Notes: generated by a model from the letters alone, not told the origin. Shown: positions 26,445-35,601, counted from the first letter of the stretch. The stretch: DNA of 64,000 bases from Planococcus citreus (GCF_003664125.1 NZ_RCCP01000001.1:744001-808000), one strand, 5' to 3'. Numbers and translations are program-made.

Positions 26445-27944
26445 TTACTTGCGGCTTAGCCTAAACTCCTTGAAATCATATATCTTTAGCAGTTGAACCA
26501 ATGCCAGGTAAATGAAGCCCGACACGACAGACGTGATGATCAAATTCAAGTCATCCGACAGCTTGCCTTCAAGCCCTAAATGGACCCCTCTTCCCAAGGC
26601 CAGCATGGCGATGGTCGCAAGAACAATTCGAAGCGCCGTCTTCAACAGATTCCCATACTGGATTCCCGAGACTTTCCGTCCGATTCCTCTGATCAATAAG
26701 GCAGCTGCCACAATAACAGAAATACTGGTCGCGAGAGCCAATCCGAGAATTCCTAAAAAATAAGAAAGGATGATGTTCAAGACAATATTTATGCCGATCG
26801 CAATCAAGGAATTATACATGGGCGTCTTCGTATCTTGAAAAGCGAAATAAAAGCGGGACACGATTTCTCGGTAAGCGAAGCCCAAAATCCCGAATGAATA
26901 CCCGAACAAGGCCAGTTGCGTCAACTCCACCGCCTGTTCATCAAATGCCCCCCTGCCAAACAGCAACATCACAATATCTTCCGAATAGATCATGAGATAG
27001 AGCGACATGGGGATGACAATCATATTGATGGCATTTGCAGCTGTCTCAAAAGCCTTCCGCAAGCCGATTTTGTCCCCGATAACCGCCATTTTAGAAATAG
27101 CAGGAAACAACACAGTGCTCATCGTCAGCACGAACACTCCTTGAATAATAAGGTTGACCTTGTCTCCATAATTGAGTGCAGAAATCCCGCCTTCGATGAT
27201 GTTCGAAGCTAGCGTTCTGTCGATCAAGATATTGATTTGATGTGTGGACACCCCGATAATGACTGGCAATGACAGAAAAAGCATTTTCTTGACGTATTCA
27301 TTTTTGAACAGCAAACCGAACCGAATTCGAAATCCATGCTTTCTGGCGAATATGAATAACACCAGCACTTGCATGAAGACCCCGATAATCTCGCCCCAGA
27401 CGATCAAGTAAACGCTATAGATCGAGCTGAGCCAAATAAACAGCATGATGACGAGATTGTACGGAATGCCAATGAACGCGTGGGAGTAAAACTTTTCCTG
27501 TGCCTGTAAAAAGCCTTGCAGAATGTACAAGATTCCGACGAAAAAGATGCTCAACAAGCTAATTCGTGTGAACGAAACGGCTAGCTCCAACACTTCTCCG
27601 GAAAATCCGGAAGCAAACACCAGCACGATCGGTTTTGTGAAAACTTGTGCTACCCCAACAATCAATAGGGCCAATAACAAGACGATATTCAATAAGTTCC
27701 CCGAAAATGCCCTGGCTTCTTCCGTTCCTTTGCGCTCTTCGATTTCTTTATAGATCGGTATGAAACCAGTGATGACACCGGTCACCACGATGTCAAACAA
27801 GGCGATGGCAATTGTCATGGATATGATATAAGCATCACTGATATCTGACGCTCCGTAAAAGAACGACAATGTAATATCACGAAAAAGGCCCGTGATTTTC
27901 GAAACGATGGTAATGACGATTAAGAACACAACGGCTTTTTTCAT
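26445..27944 (-). CDS. MurJ/MviN-family flippase, probable Wzx of locus 1
   Basis: 499 residues, 13-14 transmembrane helices. The N-terminus TIVSKITGLFRDITLSFFYG and the middle ILIDRTLASNIIEGGISALN and FAFQDTKTPMYN segments are classic MurJ/MviN motifs, including the basic residues lining the lipid II cavity. Because it sits inside an exopolysaccharide operon it most likely flips the undecaprenyl-diphosphate-linked repeat unit rather than lipid II, although dual use is possible. The start ATG follows a short intergenic gap from the GT2 gene. Confidence 0.88.
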   Translation of the reverse strand: MKKAVVFLIVITIVSKITGLFRDITLSFFYGASDISDAYIISMTIAIALFDIVVTGVITGFIPIYKEIEERKGTEEARAFSGNLLNIVLLLALLIVGVAQVFTKPIVLVFASGFSGEVLELAVSFTRISLLSIFFVGILYILQGFLQAQEKFYSHAFIGIPYNLVIMLFIWLSSIYSVYLIVWGEIIGVFMQVLVLFIFARKHGFRIRFGLLFKNEYVKKMLFLSLPVIIGVSTHQINILIDRTLASNIIEGGISALNYGDKVNLIIQGVFVLTMSTVLFPAISKMAVIGDKIGLRKAFETAANAINMIVIPMSLYLMIYSEDIVMLLFGRGAFDEQAVELTQLALFGYSFGILGFAYREIVSRFYFAFQDTKTPMYNSLIAIGINIVLNIILSYFLGILGLALATSISVIVAAALLIRGIGRKVSGIQYGNLLKTALRIVLATIAMLALGRGVHLGLEGKLSDDLNLIITSVVSGFIYLALVQLLKIYDFKEFRLSRK

Positions 27945-28004
27945 GGCTTATCCCTCTGCCAGTACTTTTCCGCATATGAATGATCCGTGATATGCGGAAA
28001 ATTA

Positions 28005-28787
28005 TTATGAATCCTTCATTAGCTCTTTTCTGCCTTTCCACATATCCGTAATGGCTTTGGAAAAACGAACTTCGTGGTGGTATTCTTTGTGTTTCCGAAT
28101 CGCAAATTGCAACACGAGCGGTGTGTAAAACCAGCTGCTCATCCTGGAAAATACCGCGCCTTTTGAGACGAAATACGAACTGTTATATCCTGTAAACCAG
28201 CTGGAAGGCCTGTCATTGTGCAACGTGCCGATAGAGTCAGGCACAAAGACAATTTTCAAATCGTTCCTCAGACAATCCCATAAAAAGATGTTTTCCTCGC
28301 CCAAGAAGTATTTTGCACCGGCCCCAAAATCCTCATCAAATTTTATGCCATTCGAGACAATGCGGTCTCTTCTAAACGTGATTTCCACTGACATGGCTTT
28401 CATCGATTTCACAAAGCCCACTTCTGTTGGCTTGTCCCAATACGATTTGGTAGTGCCGTCTACTTTGAATAAGATAAGATCTGCCTGTGGATAACGCTCG
28501 TAATAACGGGCAATGTCTTTTGCCGGTAAGGTGTATTCCATATCGTCATCGCAAACTACACAAATGTCGCCATCGCTATTTCGGATGGCCATGTTGCGGC
28601 TTTTGCTCAAGCCTTTATCGAGAACACTCAAGATCTTTTGTCCGGGTGCATGTACATTAGCAACTGGCGTCATTTCCCCATCGGTCACTTGATTGATGAC
28701 CGTGTAATTTTCTTCTGCGATATTCATCTTGCCGACTACTGAAGCATCAGGCTGATTCATTGTGGAGACGAGATAGTCAATTTTCAA
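28005..28787 (-). CDS. GT2 glycosyltransferase, locus 1
   Basis: 260 residues. The N-terminus MKIDYLVSTMNQPD is followed by GLSKSRNMAIRNSDGDICVV and then CDDDMEY, the DxD-type metal site of a GT-A fold, and FGAGAKYFLGEENIFLWDC, which holds the catalytic acidic residues (EEN). There is no membrane helix. It is a shorter, soluble GT2 that adds a further sugar to the lipid-linked unit. The gene lies between the phosphoglycosyltransferase and the flippase with gaps under 70 bases, so it is cotranscribed. Confidence 0.82.
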   Translation of the reverse strand: MKIDYLVSTMNQPDASVVGKMNIAEENYTVINQVTDGEMTPVANVHAPGQKILSVLDKGLSKSRNMAIRNSDGDICVVCDDDMEYTLPAKDIARYYERYPQADLILFKVDGTTKSYWDKPTEVGFVKSMKAMSVEITFRRDRIVSNGIKFDEDFGAGAKYFLGEENIFLWDCLRNDLKIVFVPDSIGTLHNDRPSSWFTGYNSSYFVSKGAVFSRMSSWFYTPLVLQFAIRKHKEYHHEVRFSKAITDMWKGRKELMKDS

Positions 28788-28827
28788 AGCGCTCCCCCCT
28801 TTATCGGTTGCTCTAGTAAGATGTGTG

Positions 28828-29394
28828 CTATCTGGCGCCGTGGCCGGTGAACATGATCTTAGCCGTCCGCAGCATGATTTGGATGTCTAGCATGAAAGAC
28901 TTATTGGTGATGTAGTGTAGATCGTATGCCAGCTTTTCGGCTGGCGTTAACTCGTATCCCCCGTTTATTTGCGCCCACCCGGTCAAGCCTGGTTTTACAG
29001 CCAAACGGTCGCTGAAATTCGGGATCTCTTTTTCAAACTCCTCCACAAGTTCCGGCCTTTCCGGGCGCGGCCCTATGAGTGACATATCCCCTTGCACGAC
29101 ATTCCACAATTGCGGCAGTTCATCGATCCGTGTCTTGCGGATGAACTTGCCCACCCTGGTCACTCGGTGATCGTTTGCCAATGCCCATTGAGGACCGTCT
29201 TTTTCCGCATCGATATACATCGAACGCAATTTATAAATTTTAAAACTACGGCCATCTTTTCCTAACCTAATTTGCGAATAAAATGCGCCGCCTCGACTTT
29301 CAAGACAAACCAGCAATGCAAAAAATAAAGTAATGATAGCGACAAAAACAGAAAAGACGAGTATCAACGCGACTTCAATTATTCTCATTTCCAA
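28828..29394 (-). CDS. Initiating phosphoglycosyltransferase (bacterial sugar transferase), locus 1
   Basis: 188 residues; TTG at 29394 or ATG at 29388 could start it, both downstream of AAAAGGGGG. One N-terminal re-entrant membrane helix (LILVFSVFVAIITLFFALLV) precedes the catalytic core KIYKLRSMYIDAE, RKTRIDELPQLWNVVQGDMS and LIGPRPERP. The Asp-Glu pair of DELPQ is the catalytic dyad of monotopic phosphoglycosyltransferases. It moves a sugar-1-phosphate from a UDP-sugar to undecaprenyl phosphate, the first step of the repeat unit. It is the first gene of the operon, slightly shorter at the N-terminus than usual. Confidence 0.92.
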   Translation of the reverse strand: MEMRIIEVALILVFSVFVAIITLFFALLVCLESRGGAFYSQIRLGKDGRSFKIYKLRSMYIDAEKDGPQWALANDHRVTRVGKFIRKTRIDELPQLWNVVQGDMSLIGPRPERPELVEEFEKEIPNFSDRLAVKPGLTGWAQINGGYELTPAEKLAYDLHYITNKSFMLDIQIMLRTAKIMFTGHGAR

Positions 29395-29638
29395 TCAACC
29401 CCCTTTTATCAAAAATATAACTCCATTGTTGAAAATTCATAGGCTTTGTCACACGAGGGAAGAGCGACTTCCAGTTTCTATTGAAGTTGATTTCTACAAA
29501 CTTTTTTCAGTTTGCCTCACCCGCTTTTTTTGGAATAAATCTATTATTAGTAGTTTAGGTTGGTTAGGTTAAATTTTTGTTAAATATTTTCAATCATTAA
29601 AAACTAAAGTCTGCTTAATAAGGGAACTAACTAGAAAA
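29395..29638. other. Intergenic region upstream of exopolysaccharide operon 1
   Basis: It should contain the promoter of the minus-strand operon. A tandem AACCTAACCAACCTAAAC-like stretch (near 29553-29572) is the only distinctive sequence; I cannot assign a clear -35/-10 pair. Confidence 0.4.
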
Positions 29639-29675
29639 AGAGAGCGAGCAGTGAAAATATCACTGCTCGCTCTCT
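29639..29675. terminator. Perfect 16-bp hairpin
   Basis: AGAGAGCGAGCAGTGA and TCACTGCTCGCTCTCT with a 5-base loop. The U-tract is weak (TCTTGT). It may end transcription entering from either side. Confidence 0.65.
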
Positions 29676-29752
29676 TCTTGTATTTCTCTTTTACCTGAGT
29701 CACTAACTACCTGTTCGCTTCATCAATCAAGGGGCTATGTGCAAAGCACAGA

Positions 29753-29780
29753 AAAAGCCAGCAATCGGTTGCTGGCTTTT
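29753..29780. terminator. Hairpin preceding repeat copy C
   Basis: AAAAGCCAGCAA-TCGG-TTGCTGGCTTTT. It shares AAAAGCCAG.AATCGGTTG with the hairpin at copy B and leads into CACTTGAATTGTATC. Confidence 0.75.
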
Positions 29781-29783
29781 CAC

Positions 29784-29889
29784 TTGAATTGTATCGTGCA
29801 CAGGGACAAAAACATTCAAACTTCTCAACAAATCCCCACTCGTCAGCGTTTCTATTATCAGAATCTTTCCGTGCACAGGGACACTAACT
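29784..29889. repeat. Dispersed repeat, copy C
   Basis: First core TTGAATTGTATCGTGC plus ACAGGGAC; middle AAATCCCCACTCGTCAG and ATCAGAATC; second core CGTGCACAGGGACACTAACT. Colinear with copy B over about 105 bases, with clear identity at the cores and in the middle. Confidence 0.85.
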
Positions 29890-29907
29890 ATTACAACCAC
29901 ACAACCA

Positions 29908-30639
29908 TTACAACAAAGAAATCCGCTCCCGATACTTCTCAATGAGCCGCATATTATGCGCATCCGCCCCGTCGATATTGCCGCTCAAAAAAATCGGCGG
30001 CGCAAAGCCGGAATCGGCCATTCTCTTGATAGCCTCCGCAAAAATCGCATTCAGCATCGTGGCTCCGACCACAGTAGAAGTGGGACCAAAGGGTACTTCG
30101 ACGTGTTCATACGACAAGATGGCGTCCCCAGACACCGAATGATTGTCGATGACCAGATCTACCGAATCAGACAAGTACTTGCCAGTGTCATGGCGCGAAG
30201 CTTGGCTCCCTGAATATTCGAGCGATGTGATGCCGATAACAAATGCGCCTTTCTCGCGAGCCGCGAGTGCCACATCTACCGGTACCGGATTGCGGCCCGA
30301 AGTGGAGATGACAAAGACGACATCGCCAGGACGGAAATCCTGTTCCTGCAAGAATTCGCTAGCGTAGCCGTTTTCCCGCTCCAGTTGAGAGGATCGGACC
30401 GCACCTTCATGAAGCATGAGCGGCTCCACAAAAATCGGCTTGACCGGCACCAATCCACCGGCGCGGTAAAATACTTCTTCCGTCAAAATATGCGAATGGC
30501 CGCATCCAAACAATTGAACGATGCCGCCTGCTTGGATCGCGTCTGACACTTTTTCAGCCGCCGCAAGCATCGCCCGCTCCTCTTGTCTTTCCACAAGCTC
30601 TAAGCGTTCTTTCACTCGTTTAAAATAATCGCTTAACAT
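29908..30639 (-). CDS. SIS-domain sugar-phosphate binding protein (UPF0309-like)
   Basis: 243 residues. The SIS fold shows IVQLFGCGHSHILTEEVFY and VVFVISTSGRNPVPVDVALA, the phosphosugar-binding serine/threonine loop, and later EVPFGPTSTVVGATMLNA. It resembles the UPF0309 family, which is found beside N-acetylglucosamine genes in Bacilli. It probably isomerises or hydrolyses an amino-sugar phosphate or an etherase product such as from MurNAc-6-P. It is the last gene of the nag operon. No MurQ-type signature is complete, so the reaction is not assigned. Confidence 0.82.
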   Translation of the reverse strand: MLSDYFKRVKERLELVERQEERAMLAAAEKVSDAIQAGGIVQLFGCGHSHILTEEVFYRAGGLVPVKPIFVEPLMLHEGAVRSSQLERENGYASEFLQEQDFRPGDVVFVISTSGRNPVPVDVALAAREKGAFVIGITSLEYSGSQASRHDTGKYLSDSVDLVIDNHSVSGDAILSYEHVEVPFGPTSTVVGATMLNAIFAEAIKRMADSGFAPPIFLSGNIDGADAHNMRLIEKYRERISLL

Positions 30640-30668
30640 CAGACACCCACTCCAAACCGCTTACTTTC

Positions 30669-30938
30669 TTACGCTTGCCCAAGCCCTTCCGTCACAATCA
30701 ATTCATCGACTTTCGCCATCAAGGATTCTTCATCGCTGCCATCGGCTGTGATTTTGATGGTGTGGCCTTTAGAGACACCAAGTGACATGACGCCCATAAT
30801 GGACTTTAAGTTCACTTCTCTTTCTTTATAGAGCATTTTGACCTCCGCAGAAAACGGTGACACCGCTCCCACTAATTTGGAGACTGGGCGTGCATGCAGC
30901 CCTTCGTCGCTGATGATAGTGTACGTTTTTTCAATCAT
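30669..30938 (-). CDS. HPr-family phosphocarrier protein in the nag operon
   Basis: 90 residues from ATG 30938, with AAAAGGAG eight bases upstream. The active-site motif DEGLHARPVSKLV carries the histidine phosphorylated by enzyme I, and NLKSIMGVMSLGV carries the serine corresponding to Ser46, the target of HPr kinase. Both regulatory residues are therefore present. Its place between nagR and the SIS gene suggests either a dedicated carrier for the NagE permease or a second HPr/Crh-like protein. The general ptsH normally lies with ptsI, which is not seen here. Confidence 0.9.
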   Translation of the reverse strand: MIEKTYTIISDEGLHARPVSKLVGAVSPFSAEVKMLYKEREVNLKSIMGVMSLGVSKGHTIKITADGSDEESLMAKVDELIVTEGLGQA

Positions 30939-30957
30939 GTCCATGTCTCCTTTTCGT

Positions 30958-31689
30958 TTACCGCTGAATTTCGGTCGTGAATTTATAACGGTCGGCCCGG
31001 TACGTGCTGCGGACCACTTCAAATGGCAAGTCGCCTTCTAGAAAACTGATGCGTTCAATCATTAAGATCGCTGCGGGCGGTTGGATCTGCAGCAACTCGG
31101 CGTCTTCTTTTTTCACGAGTCCCGCTTCCATGCGCTGCGTGGCGTGGCTGATTTTCAGTTGTTGCTCGTTCTCGATCACCGCATACAGCGAGCCTTGAAA
31201 CGACTCTTCCGTTAAATTCGGAAATCGATTGACCGGCAAATAGGTGCGTTCGATGGCCATTGGCTTGTCGTCCGCAAAACGAATGCGCTCGACAAAATAC
31301 ACTCGGTCGCCTTCGTTTAACTGCAACTCCTCGGCCACATCGGATTCCGGCTCCAGAATGTCAAAGCCGATCAGCTTGCTGCTCGGCACCATGCCGCGCG
31401 ACTCCATGTCTTCTGTGAAACTGGTCAAGCCATTGAGCGGCTGCTCCACCTTTGGAGAGGCCACGAACGTGCCGCGCCCTTTTTCCCGGTACAACAAGCC
31501 GTCATTGACCAAATTGGTGATCGACTGGCGCACCGTCATGCGGCTGACCGCAAAGCGTTCGGACAGTTCGCGTTCGGAAGGAATCGACGTGCCGACGGAA
31601 AAGTCGCCTTGCTGAATTTGCTGCTTCAGCTGTTCTTCTATTTGAATGTAAATGGGAATCGGCGATTGTTTGTCCAACACAGCCATCAC
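30958..31689 (-). CDS. nagR: GntR/HutC-family repressor, NagR-like
   Basis: Up to 243 residues; the start may be GTG 31689, the ATG at 31686 that overlaps the nagB stop (TGATG), or GTG 31680, which has AAAGGAG at ideal distance. An N-terminal winged helix (SIPSERELSERFAVSRMTVR, then FVASPKVEQPL) is followed by the UTRA effector domain (RVYFVERIRFADDKPMAIE, RTYLPVNRFP, FEVVRSTYRADRY). NagR (YvoA) binds dre sites and is released by glucosamine-6-P or GlcNAc-6-P. A matching palindrome overlaps the promoter of nagE at 35617-35634, so autoregulation of the whole operon is likely. Confidence 0.93.
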   Translation of the reverse strand: MMAVLDKQSPIPIYIQIEEQLKQQIQQGDFSVGTSIPSERELSERFAVSRMTVRQSITNLVNDGLLYREKGRGTFVASPKVEQPLNGLTSFTEDMESRGMVPSSKLIGFDILEPESDVAEELQLNEGDRVYFVERIRFADDKPMAIERTYLPVNRFPNLTEESFQGSLYAVIENEQQLKISHATQRMEAGLVKKEDAELLQIQPPAAILMIERISFLEGDLPFEVVRSTYRADRYKFTTEIQR

Positions 31690-32426
31690 TCCTTTTCTGC
31701 CGCTGCCAGGCTATAGGCTTCCTTGTCTACTATGAGTGTAACATGAGGATGCTTCCATAAAAACGACACCGGAAAATCTTCGCTGACCCCGCCAGCCAAA
31801 AACCGCTTCACTGCCGGCGCTTTCTTTTTGCCGGAAGCAAGCACAAGAATTTGTTCGCTTTTTAGAATCGACTGAATGCCCATCGTAATGGCGTGCATTG
31901 GTACACTATCCAAGTCGCTGAAAAACCGCACATTGCTCTTGCGTGTCGATTCTTCTAGCTTCACGCAATGCGTCACACTCGCTTCAGGTGTACCTGGCTC
32001 GTTAAAGCCGATATGGCCGTTTGTCCCGAGTCCGAGAATTTGCAGATGCGGCGGGCCAATTCTGTCAATCAAGGCCTCATAGCGCTGACATTCAGCTTCA
32101 ACCGGAGAAGCTGTGCCATCTGGAATATGCGTATTGTCCAGTTGAATGTCGATGTGCTGGAATAGGTGGCCATTCATAAAATAGCGGTAGCTGTTCGGAT
32201 GGTCCGCTGAAAGTCCGCAGTATTCATCTAAGCTGATCGTTTGAACTTGCTTGTAAGAGATATGGCGTTCATGGACGCCGCGAATCAATTGTTCGTACAG
32301 TCCGAGTGGCGTCGATCCGGTGGCGAGTCCGAGTACCGAACGGCTATTGTCCAGGATTTGCTGTTCCACTAACCTTGCCGCGCTGCTGCTCATCTCTTCG
32401 TAGTTTTCGACTCGTATCAGTTTCAT
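31686..32426 (-). CDS. nagB: Glucosamine-6-phosphate deaminase
   Basis: 246 residues from ATG 32426 (GGAAGGAA upstream, located inside the nagA 3' end). Motifs include LGLATGSTPLGLYEQLI (phosphate-binding), TISLDEYCGL with the catalytic Asp, and LQILGLGTNGHIGFNEPGT with the catalytic His. It converts glucosamine-6-phosphate to fructose-6-phosphate and ammonia, the last step of GlcNAc catabolism. Its stop overlaps the nagR start and its start sits just beyond the nagA stop, so the three genes are tightly coupled. Confidence 0.96.
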   Translation of the reverse strand: MKLIRVENYEEMSSSAARLVEQQILDNSRSVLGLATGSTPLGLYEQLIRGVHERHISYKQVQTISLDEYCGLSADHPNSYRYFMNGHLFQHIDIQLDNTHIPDGTASPVEAECQRYEALIDRIGPPHLQILGLGTNGHIGFNEPGTPEASVTHCVKLEESTRKSNVRFFSDLDSVPMHAITMGIQSILKSEQILVLASGKKKAPAVKRFLAGGVSEDFPVSFLWKHPHVTLIVDKEAYSLAAAEKE

Positions 32427-32431
32427 GACAG

Positions 32432-33592
32432 TCATTCCTTCCTGTAGGCGATTGTTCCTCTGCAAATGGTCAATTGGACGTTGAAATCGTCATCCAAAAT
32501 CGCGATGTCCGCATCCGCGCCGTCACGGATCTTGCCTTTATCCGCCAAGCCCAGTTCGTTTGCCGCGTTGGCGGACGTCATGGCCACCAATTCATTGACG
32601 CTGCAGCCGGTGATAGACTGCACATTCTGAATCGCTCTATCCATCGTCAAGATGCTGCCGGCTAAGGTTCCATCCGCGAGCCGTGCGTCTTTTTTCGTTA
32701 CCTGTACATCCTGTCCGCCCAAATCATAAACGCCCGGGGGCAGGCCTTTCGCACGCATCGCATCGGTAATTAACATCAGGCGATTCGCCCCTTTTTGCCG
32801 ATACGCCATTTCGACGGATGCGGGATGGCTGTGAATGAAATCGGCAATGATTTCGACCATCAAGCCATCTTCCATCAATGCCGCTCCCACAACACCCGGC
32901 TTACGGTGATGGAATGGGCTCATTTGGTTATACAGATGCGTCACGTGGCTCGCGCCAGAACGAACGGCTGCCTGTACTTCTTCAAAGGTGGCATCGGAAT
33001 GACCGATGGAAGCAATGACCTTATCCTCCTTCAGCTTTTTGATAAACTCCATGGCGCCCCCGGTTTCTGGCGCTAAAGTAACCAAGCGGATCTGATTGCC
33101 GCTCTTTTTTTGCCATTCGCGAAATAACGGATATGACGCTTCGACAATATGTTCAATCGGCTGCGCCCCTGCACGTTCAGCGGAAATAAACGGTCCTTCC
33201 AAATGAACGCCAAGCATCTCCGCCAGCCCTTCACTAGCTTGAAACTCACGGATATTTTCTAACGCAGCTGAAATGGCCTCATCCGATTGCGTCATCGTCG
33301 TCGCGAGAAAACTGGTCGTCCCTTCTTTCGGCAAAGCTCCAGCTAAACCAATCAAGGCTTCTGGCGTGGCATCCATCGCATCATGCCCTGCCGCCCCGTG
33401 AATATGGACATCGATAAATCCGGGAAACGCGGTCCAATTTTTACCGCTTGCTTCAATATGAACGTCTGCCTTTACATCGATCTTTTCGGCCACGCGGCTT
33501 ATTTTGCCATCTTCAATCAGGATGTCTCCTACAAAACTGTCTTCCACCGCATCTGCAATGGTGATGTCCGAAATCAATAGGCTGTTCTTCAC
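32432..33592 (-). CDS. nagA: N-acetylglucosamine-6-phosphate deacetylase
   Basis: 386 residues, GTG start with AAGGAGG upstream. Metal and substrate motifs: FPGFIDVHIHGAAGHDAMDA (HxH), HLEGPFI (catalytic/metal Glu), IGHSDATFEEV, THLYNQMSPFHHR and LITDAMRAKG with the catalytic Asp. It removes acetate from GlcNAc-6-P to give glucosamine-6-P for NagB; it also serves recycling of cell-wall amino sugars. It is separated from nagE by a hairpin, which may lower its expression relative to the transporter. Confidence 0.96.
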   Translation of the reverse strand: MKNSLLISDITIADAVEDSFVGDILIEDGKISRVAEKIDVKADVHIEASGKNWTAFPGFIDVHIHGAAGHDAMDATPEALIGLAGALPKEGTTSFLATTMTQSDEAISAALENIREFQASEGLAEMLGVHLEGPFISAERAGAQPIEHIVEASYPLFREWQKKSGNQIRLVTLAPETGGAMEFIKKLKEDKVIASIGHSDATFEEVQAAVRSGASHVTHLYNQMSPFHHRKPGVVGAALMEDGLMVEIIADFIHSHPASVEMAYRQKGANRLMLITDAMRAKGLPPGVYDLGGQDVQVTKKDARLADGTLAGSILTMDRAIQNVQSITGCSVNELVAMTSANAANELGLADKGKIRDGADADIAILDDDFNVQLTICRGTIAYRKE

Positions 33593-33609
33593 GTTGATTC
33601 CTCCTTAGG

Positions 33610-33646
33610 AAAAACCAGGAGAATCACGATGGATGTCCTGGCTTTT
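33610..33646 (-). terminator. Internal hairpin between nagE and nagA
   Basis: Minus strand AAAAGCCAGGA pairs with TCCTGGTTTTT; it lies 9 bases after the nagE stop and 18 before the nagA start. A partial (leaky) terminator or processing site inside the operon. Confidence 0.65.
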
Positions 33647-33654
33647 CTGTTTTT

Positions 33655-35568
33655 CTATTCAATTTTCACAATGGAATGGGTTCCTTGTGGTTGATTGCCA
33701 TCTTTCAAGATGATGACTTTTTGGTCTGTCAGGTTGGTGAAAATGACTGGCGTCGCCAGAGATGGTGCATTGGCATCCAGGAATTCCAGATCGAGCTGCA
33801 GCAATTTGTCGCCGCGCTGGACAAGCTGCCCTTGTTCTACGAATAGCTCAAAGCCTTCGCCGTCGAGTTTCACCGTATCCAAGCCGACGTGAATCAAGAT
33901 TTCAATGCCGGTATCGGTCTCGATGCCGATCGCGTGCTTCGTCGGGAAGACACTGACGACACGGCCATCCACTGGTGAATAGAGAACATTTTCAGTTGGC
34001 AAGATAGCAAAGCCAGGCCCCATCATTTCTTTTGCAAACACGTCATCCGGCACTTCCGATAGCGGAATGATTTTTCCTTGGATCGGCATTTCGAAATCTT
34101 TCGGGATGATTTCTTTCATTGCCGGTTCCTCATTCGACGTATCTTCAACCGCTGCGGTTTCCGTTCCAGCCTCAGGAGCCGGGTTGCCGTTTGCCACGCG
34201 TGGTTTCATTGCGTCCCCTAAGAATTCCACAGCCGTTCCAATGACCACTTGCACATTCGTTTTATTGATTTTCATGACGCCCATGGCACCATGGCGCTTC
34301 AAGGCTTTTTCATCGACGAGATCTGCATCTTTCAAGGTCATGCGCAGACGCGTCGTGCAATACTCGGTCGCGACAATATTATCCGCGCCGCCCAATGCTT
34401 CAATCGTGTTATAGGCTCTTACATCAATTGCGTTATTGCCTGAAGCCGCATTGTCTGCGTCCTCGTCTTCGTCTTCACGGCCAGGTGTTTTCAGATCCAG
34501 TTTGACAATCAAGAAATAGAAGATGAAGAAGTAAATGACACCGAACACGAGTCCCATCACCAATAAAATGAGCGGGTTGGTCGCAAGCCCGAAATTCAGC
34601 ACATAGTCAATCGCTCCGGCAGAAAAGCCGAAACCGTGATGGATATCCAAGGCATAAGCGACCATCATCGAAACGCCCGTTAGTAACGCGTGGACGACAT
34701 ACAAAACAGGCGACAAGAACATGAATGTAAACTCAATCGGTTCTGTAATTCCTGTTAAAAATGACGTAAAGCCGATACTGAAGAACATCCCGCCAACAAG
34801 GGCTTTGCGCTCTTTTTTCGCTGCCACGTACATCGCTAGACAAGCAGCCGGAAGCCCGAACATCATAATTGGGAAGAATCCAGACAGGAATGGCCCTGCC
34901 GTAGGGTCGCCCCGCAAGAAGCGGTTAATTTCTCCTCGTACCACTTCTCCACTAGCAGTCGTGAACGTGCCGAAATCAAACCAGACAATTGTGTTGATCA
35001 CGTGGTGAAGCCCCGTCGGCAACAACAGCCGGTTCAAGAAACCGTAAGCGCCAACGCCAAACATCCCTGCATTTAAAATCCAGTTGCCGGCACCGTCAAT
35101 AAGATCCTGGATCGGAGGCCAGGCAACGCCGAGCACACCCGCCAAAATCGTCATGGCGGCTGCGGTGATAATCGGCACAAAGCGCCTGCCGCCGAAAAAG
35201 GCCAGCCATTGCGGAAATTTCACATTATAGAATTTATTGTACAGGAGACCTGCGACAATCCCGGAGATAATCCCAGCAAAGACGCCCATATCGATCGTCT
35301 CATTGATCGTGACGATGGCAGACGTTAAGACCAGATAAGCAATCGCACCGGCCAATGCCGCTCCCCCGCTGCCATCATGTGCAAGCCCCATCGCAATCCC
35401 GATGGCAAAGATGATTGCCAAGTTATCGATGATCCCCGCGCCTGCTGCTGACATGAACGGAATCCCAAACACATCGTCCTGCCCCAAACGCAGCAGCAAT
35501 GCCGCCGCCGGCAAGGTCGCAATCGGGAACATCAAGGATTTCCCTATTTTTTGAAGAAAACCAAACAT
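33655..35568 (-). CDS. nagE: PTS N-acetylglucosamine transporter, fused EIICBA
   Basis: 637 residues in the order C-B-A. EIIC (about 1-375) has ten or so membrane helices and the GlcNAc/glucose-family signature LTGITEPIEFTFMFL. EIIB (about 400-470) carries the phosphocysteine in VATEYCTTRLRMTLKD. A Glu/Pro-rich linker leads to EIIA (about 500-637) with the phosphohistidine in GIEILIHVGLDTVKL. It imports and phosphorylates GlcNAc. The RBS is AAGGGGTGG. The first gene of the operon, under a promoter overlapped by a dre palindrome. Confidence 0.95.
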   Translation of the reverse strand: MFGFLQKIGKSLMFPIATLPAAALLLRLGQDDVFGIPFMSAAGAGIIDNLAIIFAIGIAMGLAHDGSGGAALAGAIAYLVLTSAIVTINETIDMGVFAGIISGIVAGLLYNKFYNVKFPQWLAFFGGRRFVPIITAAAMTILAGVLGVAWPPIQDLIDGAGNWILNAGMFGVGAYGFLNRLLLPTGLHHVINTIVWFDFGTFTTASGEVVRGEINRFLRGDPTAGPFLSGFFPIMMFGLPAACLAMYVAAKKERKALVGGMFFSIGFTSFLTGITEPIEFTFMFLSPVLYVVHALLTGVSMMVAYALDIHHGFGFSAGAIDYVLNFGLATNPLILLVMGLVFGVIYFFIFYFLIVKLDLKTPGREDEDEDADNAASGNNAIDVRAYNTIEALGGADNIVATEYCTTRLRMTLKDADLVDEKALKRHGAMGVMKINKTNVQVVIGTAVEFLGDAMKPRVANGNPAPEAGTETAAVEDTSNEEPAMKEIIPKDFEMPIQGKIIPLSEVPDDVFAKEMMGPGFAILPTENVLYSPVDGRVVSVFPTKHAIGIETDTGIEILIHVGLDTVKLDGEGFELFVEQGQLVQRGDKLLQLDLEFLDANAPSLATPVIFTNLTDQKVIILKDGNQPQGTHSIVKIE

Positions 35569-35601
35569 AAATTTTCCACCCCTTTATGTATTCTTAAACT
35601 C

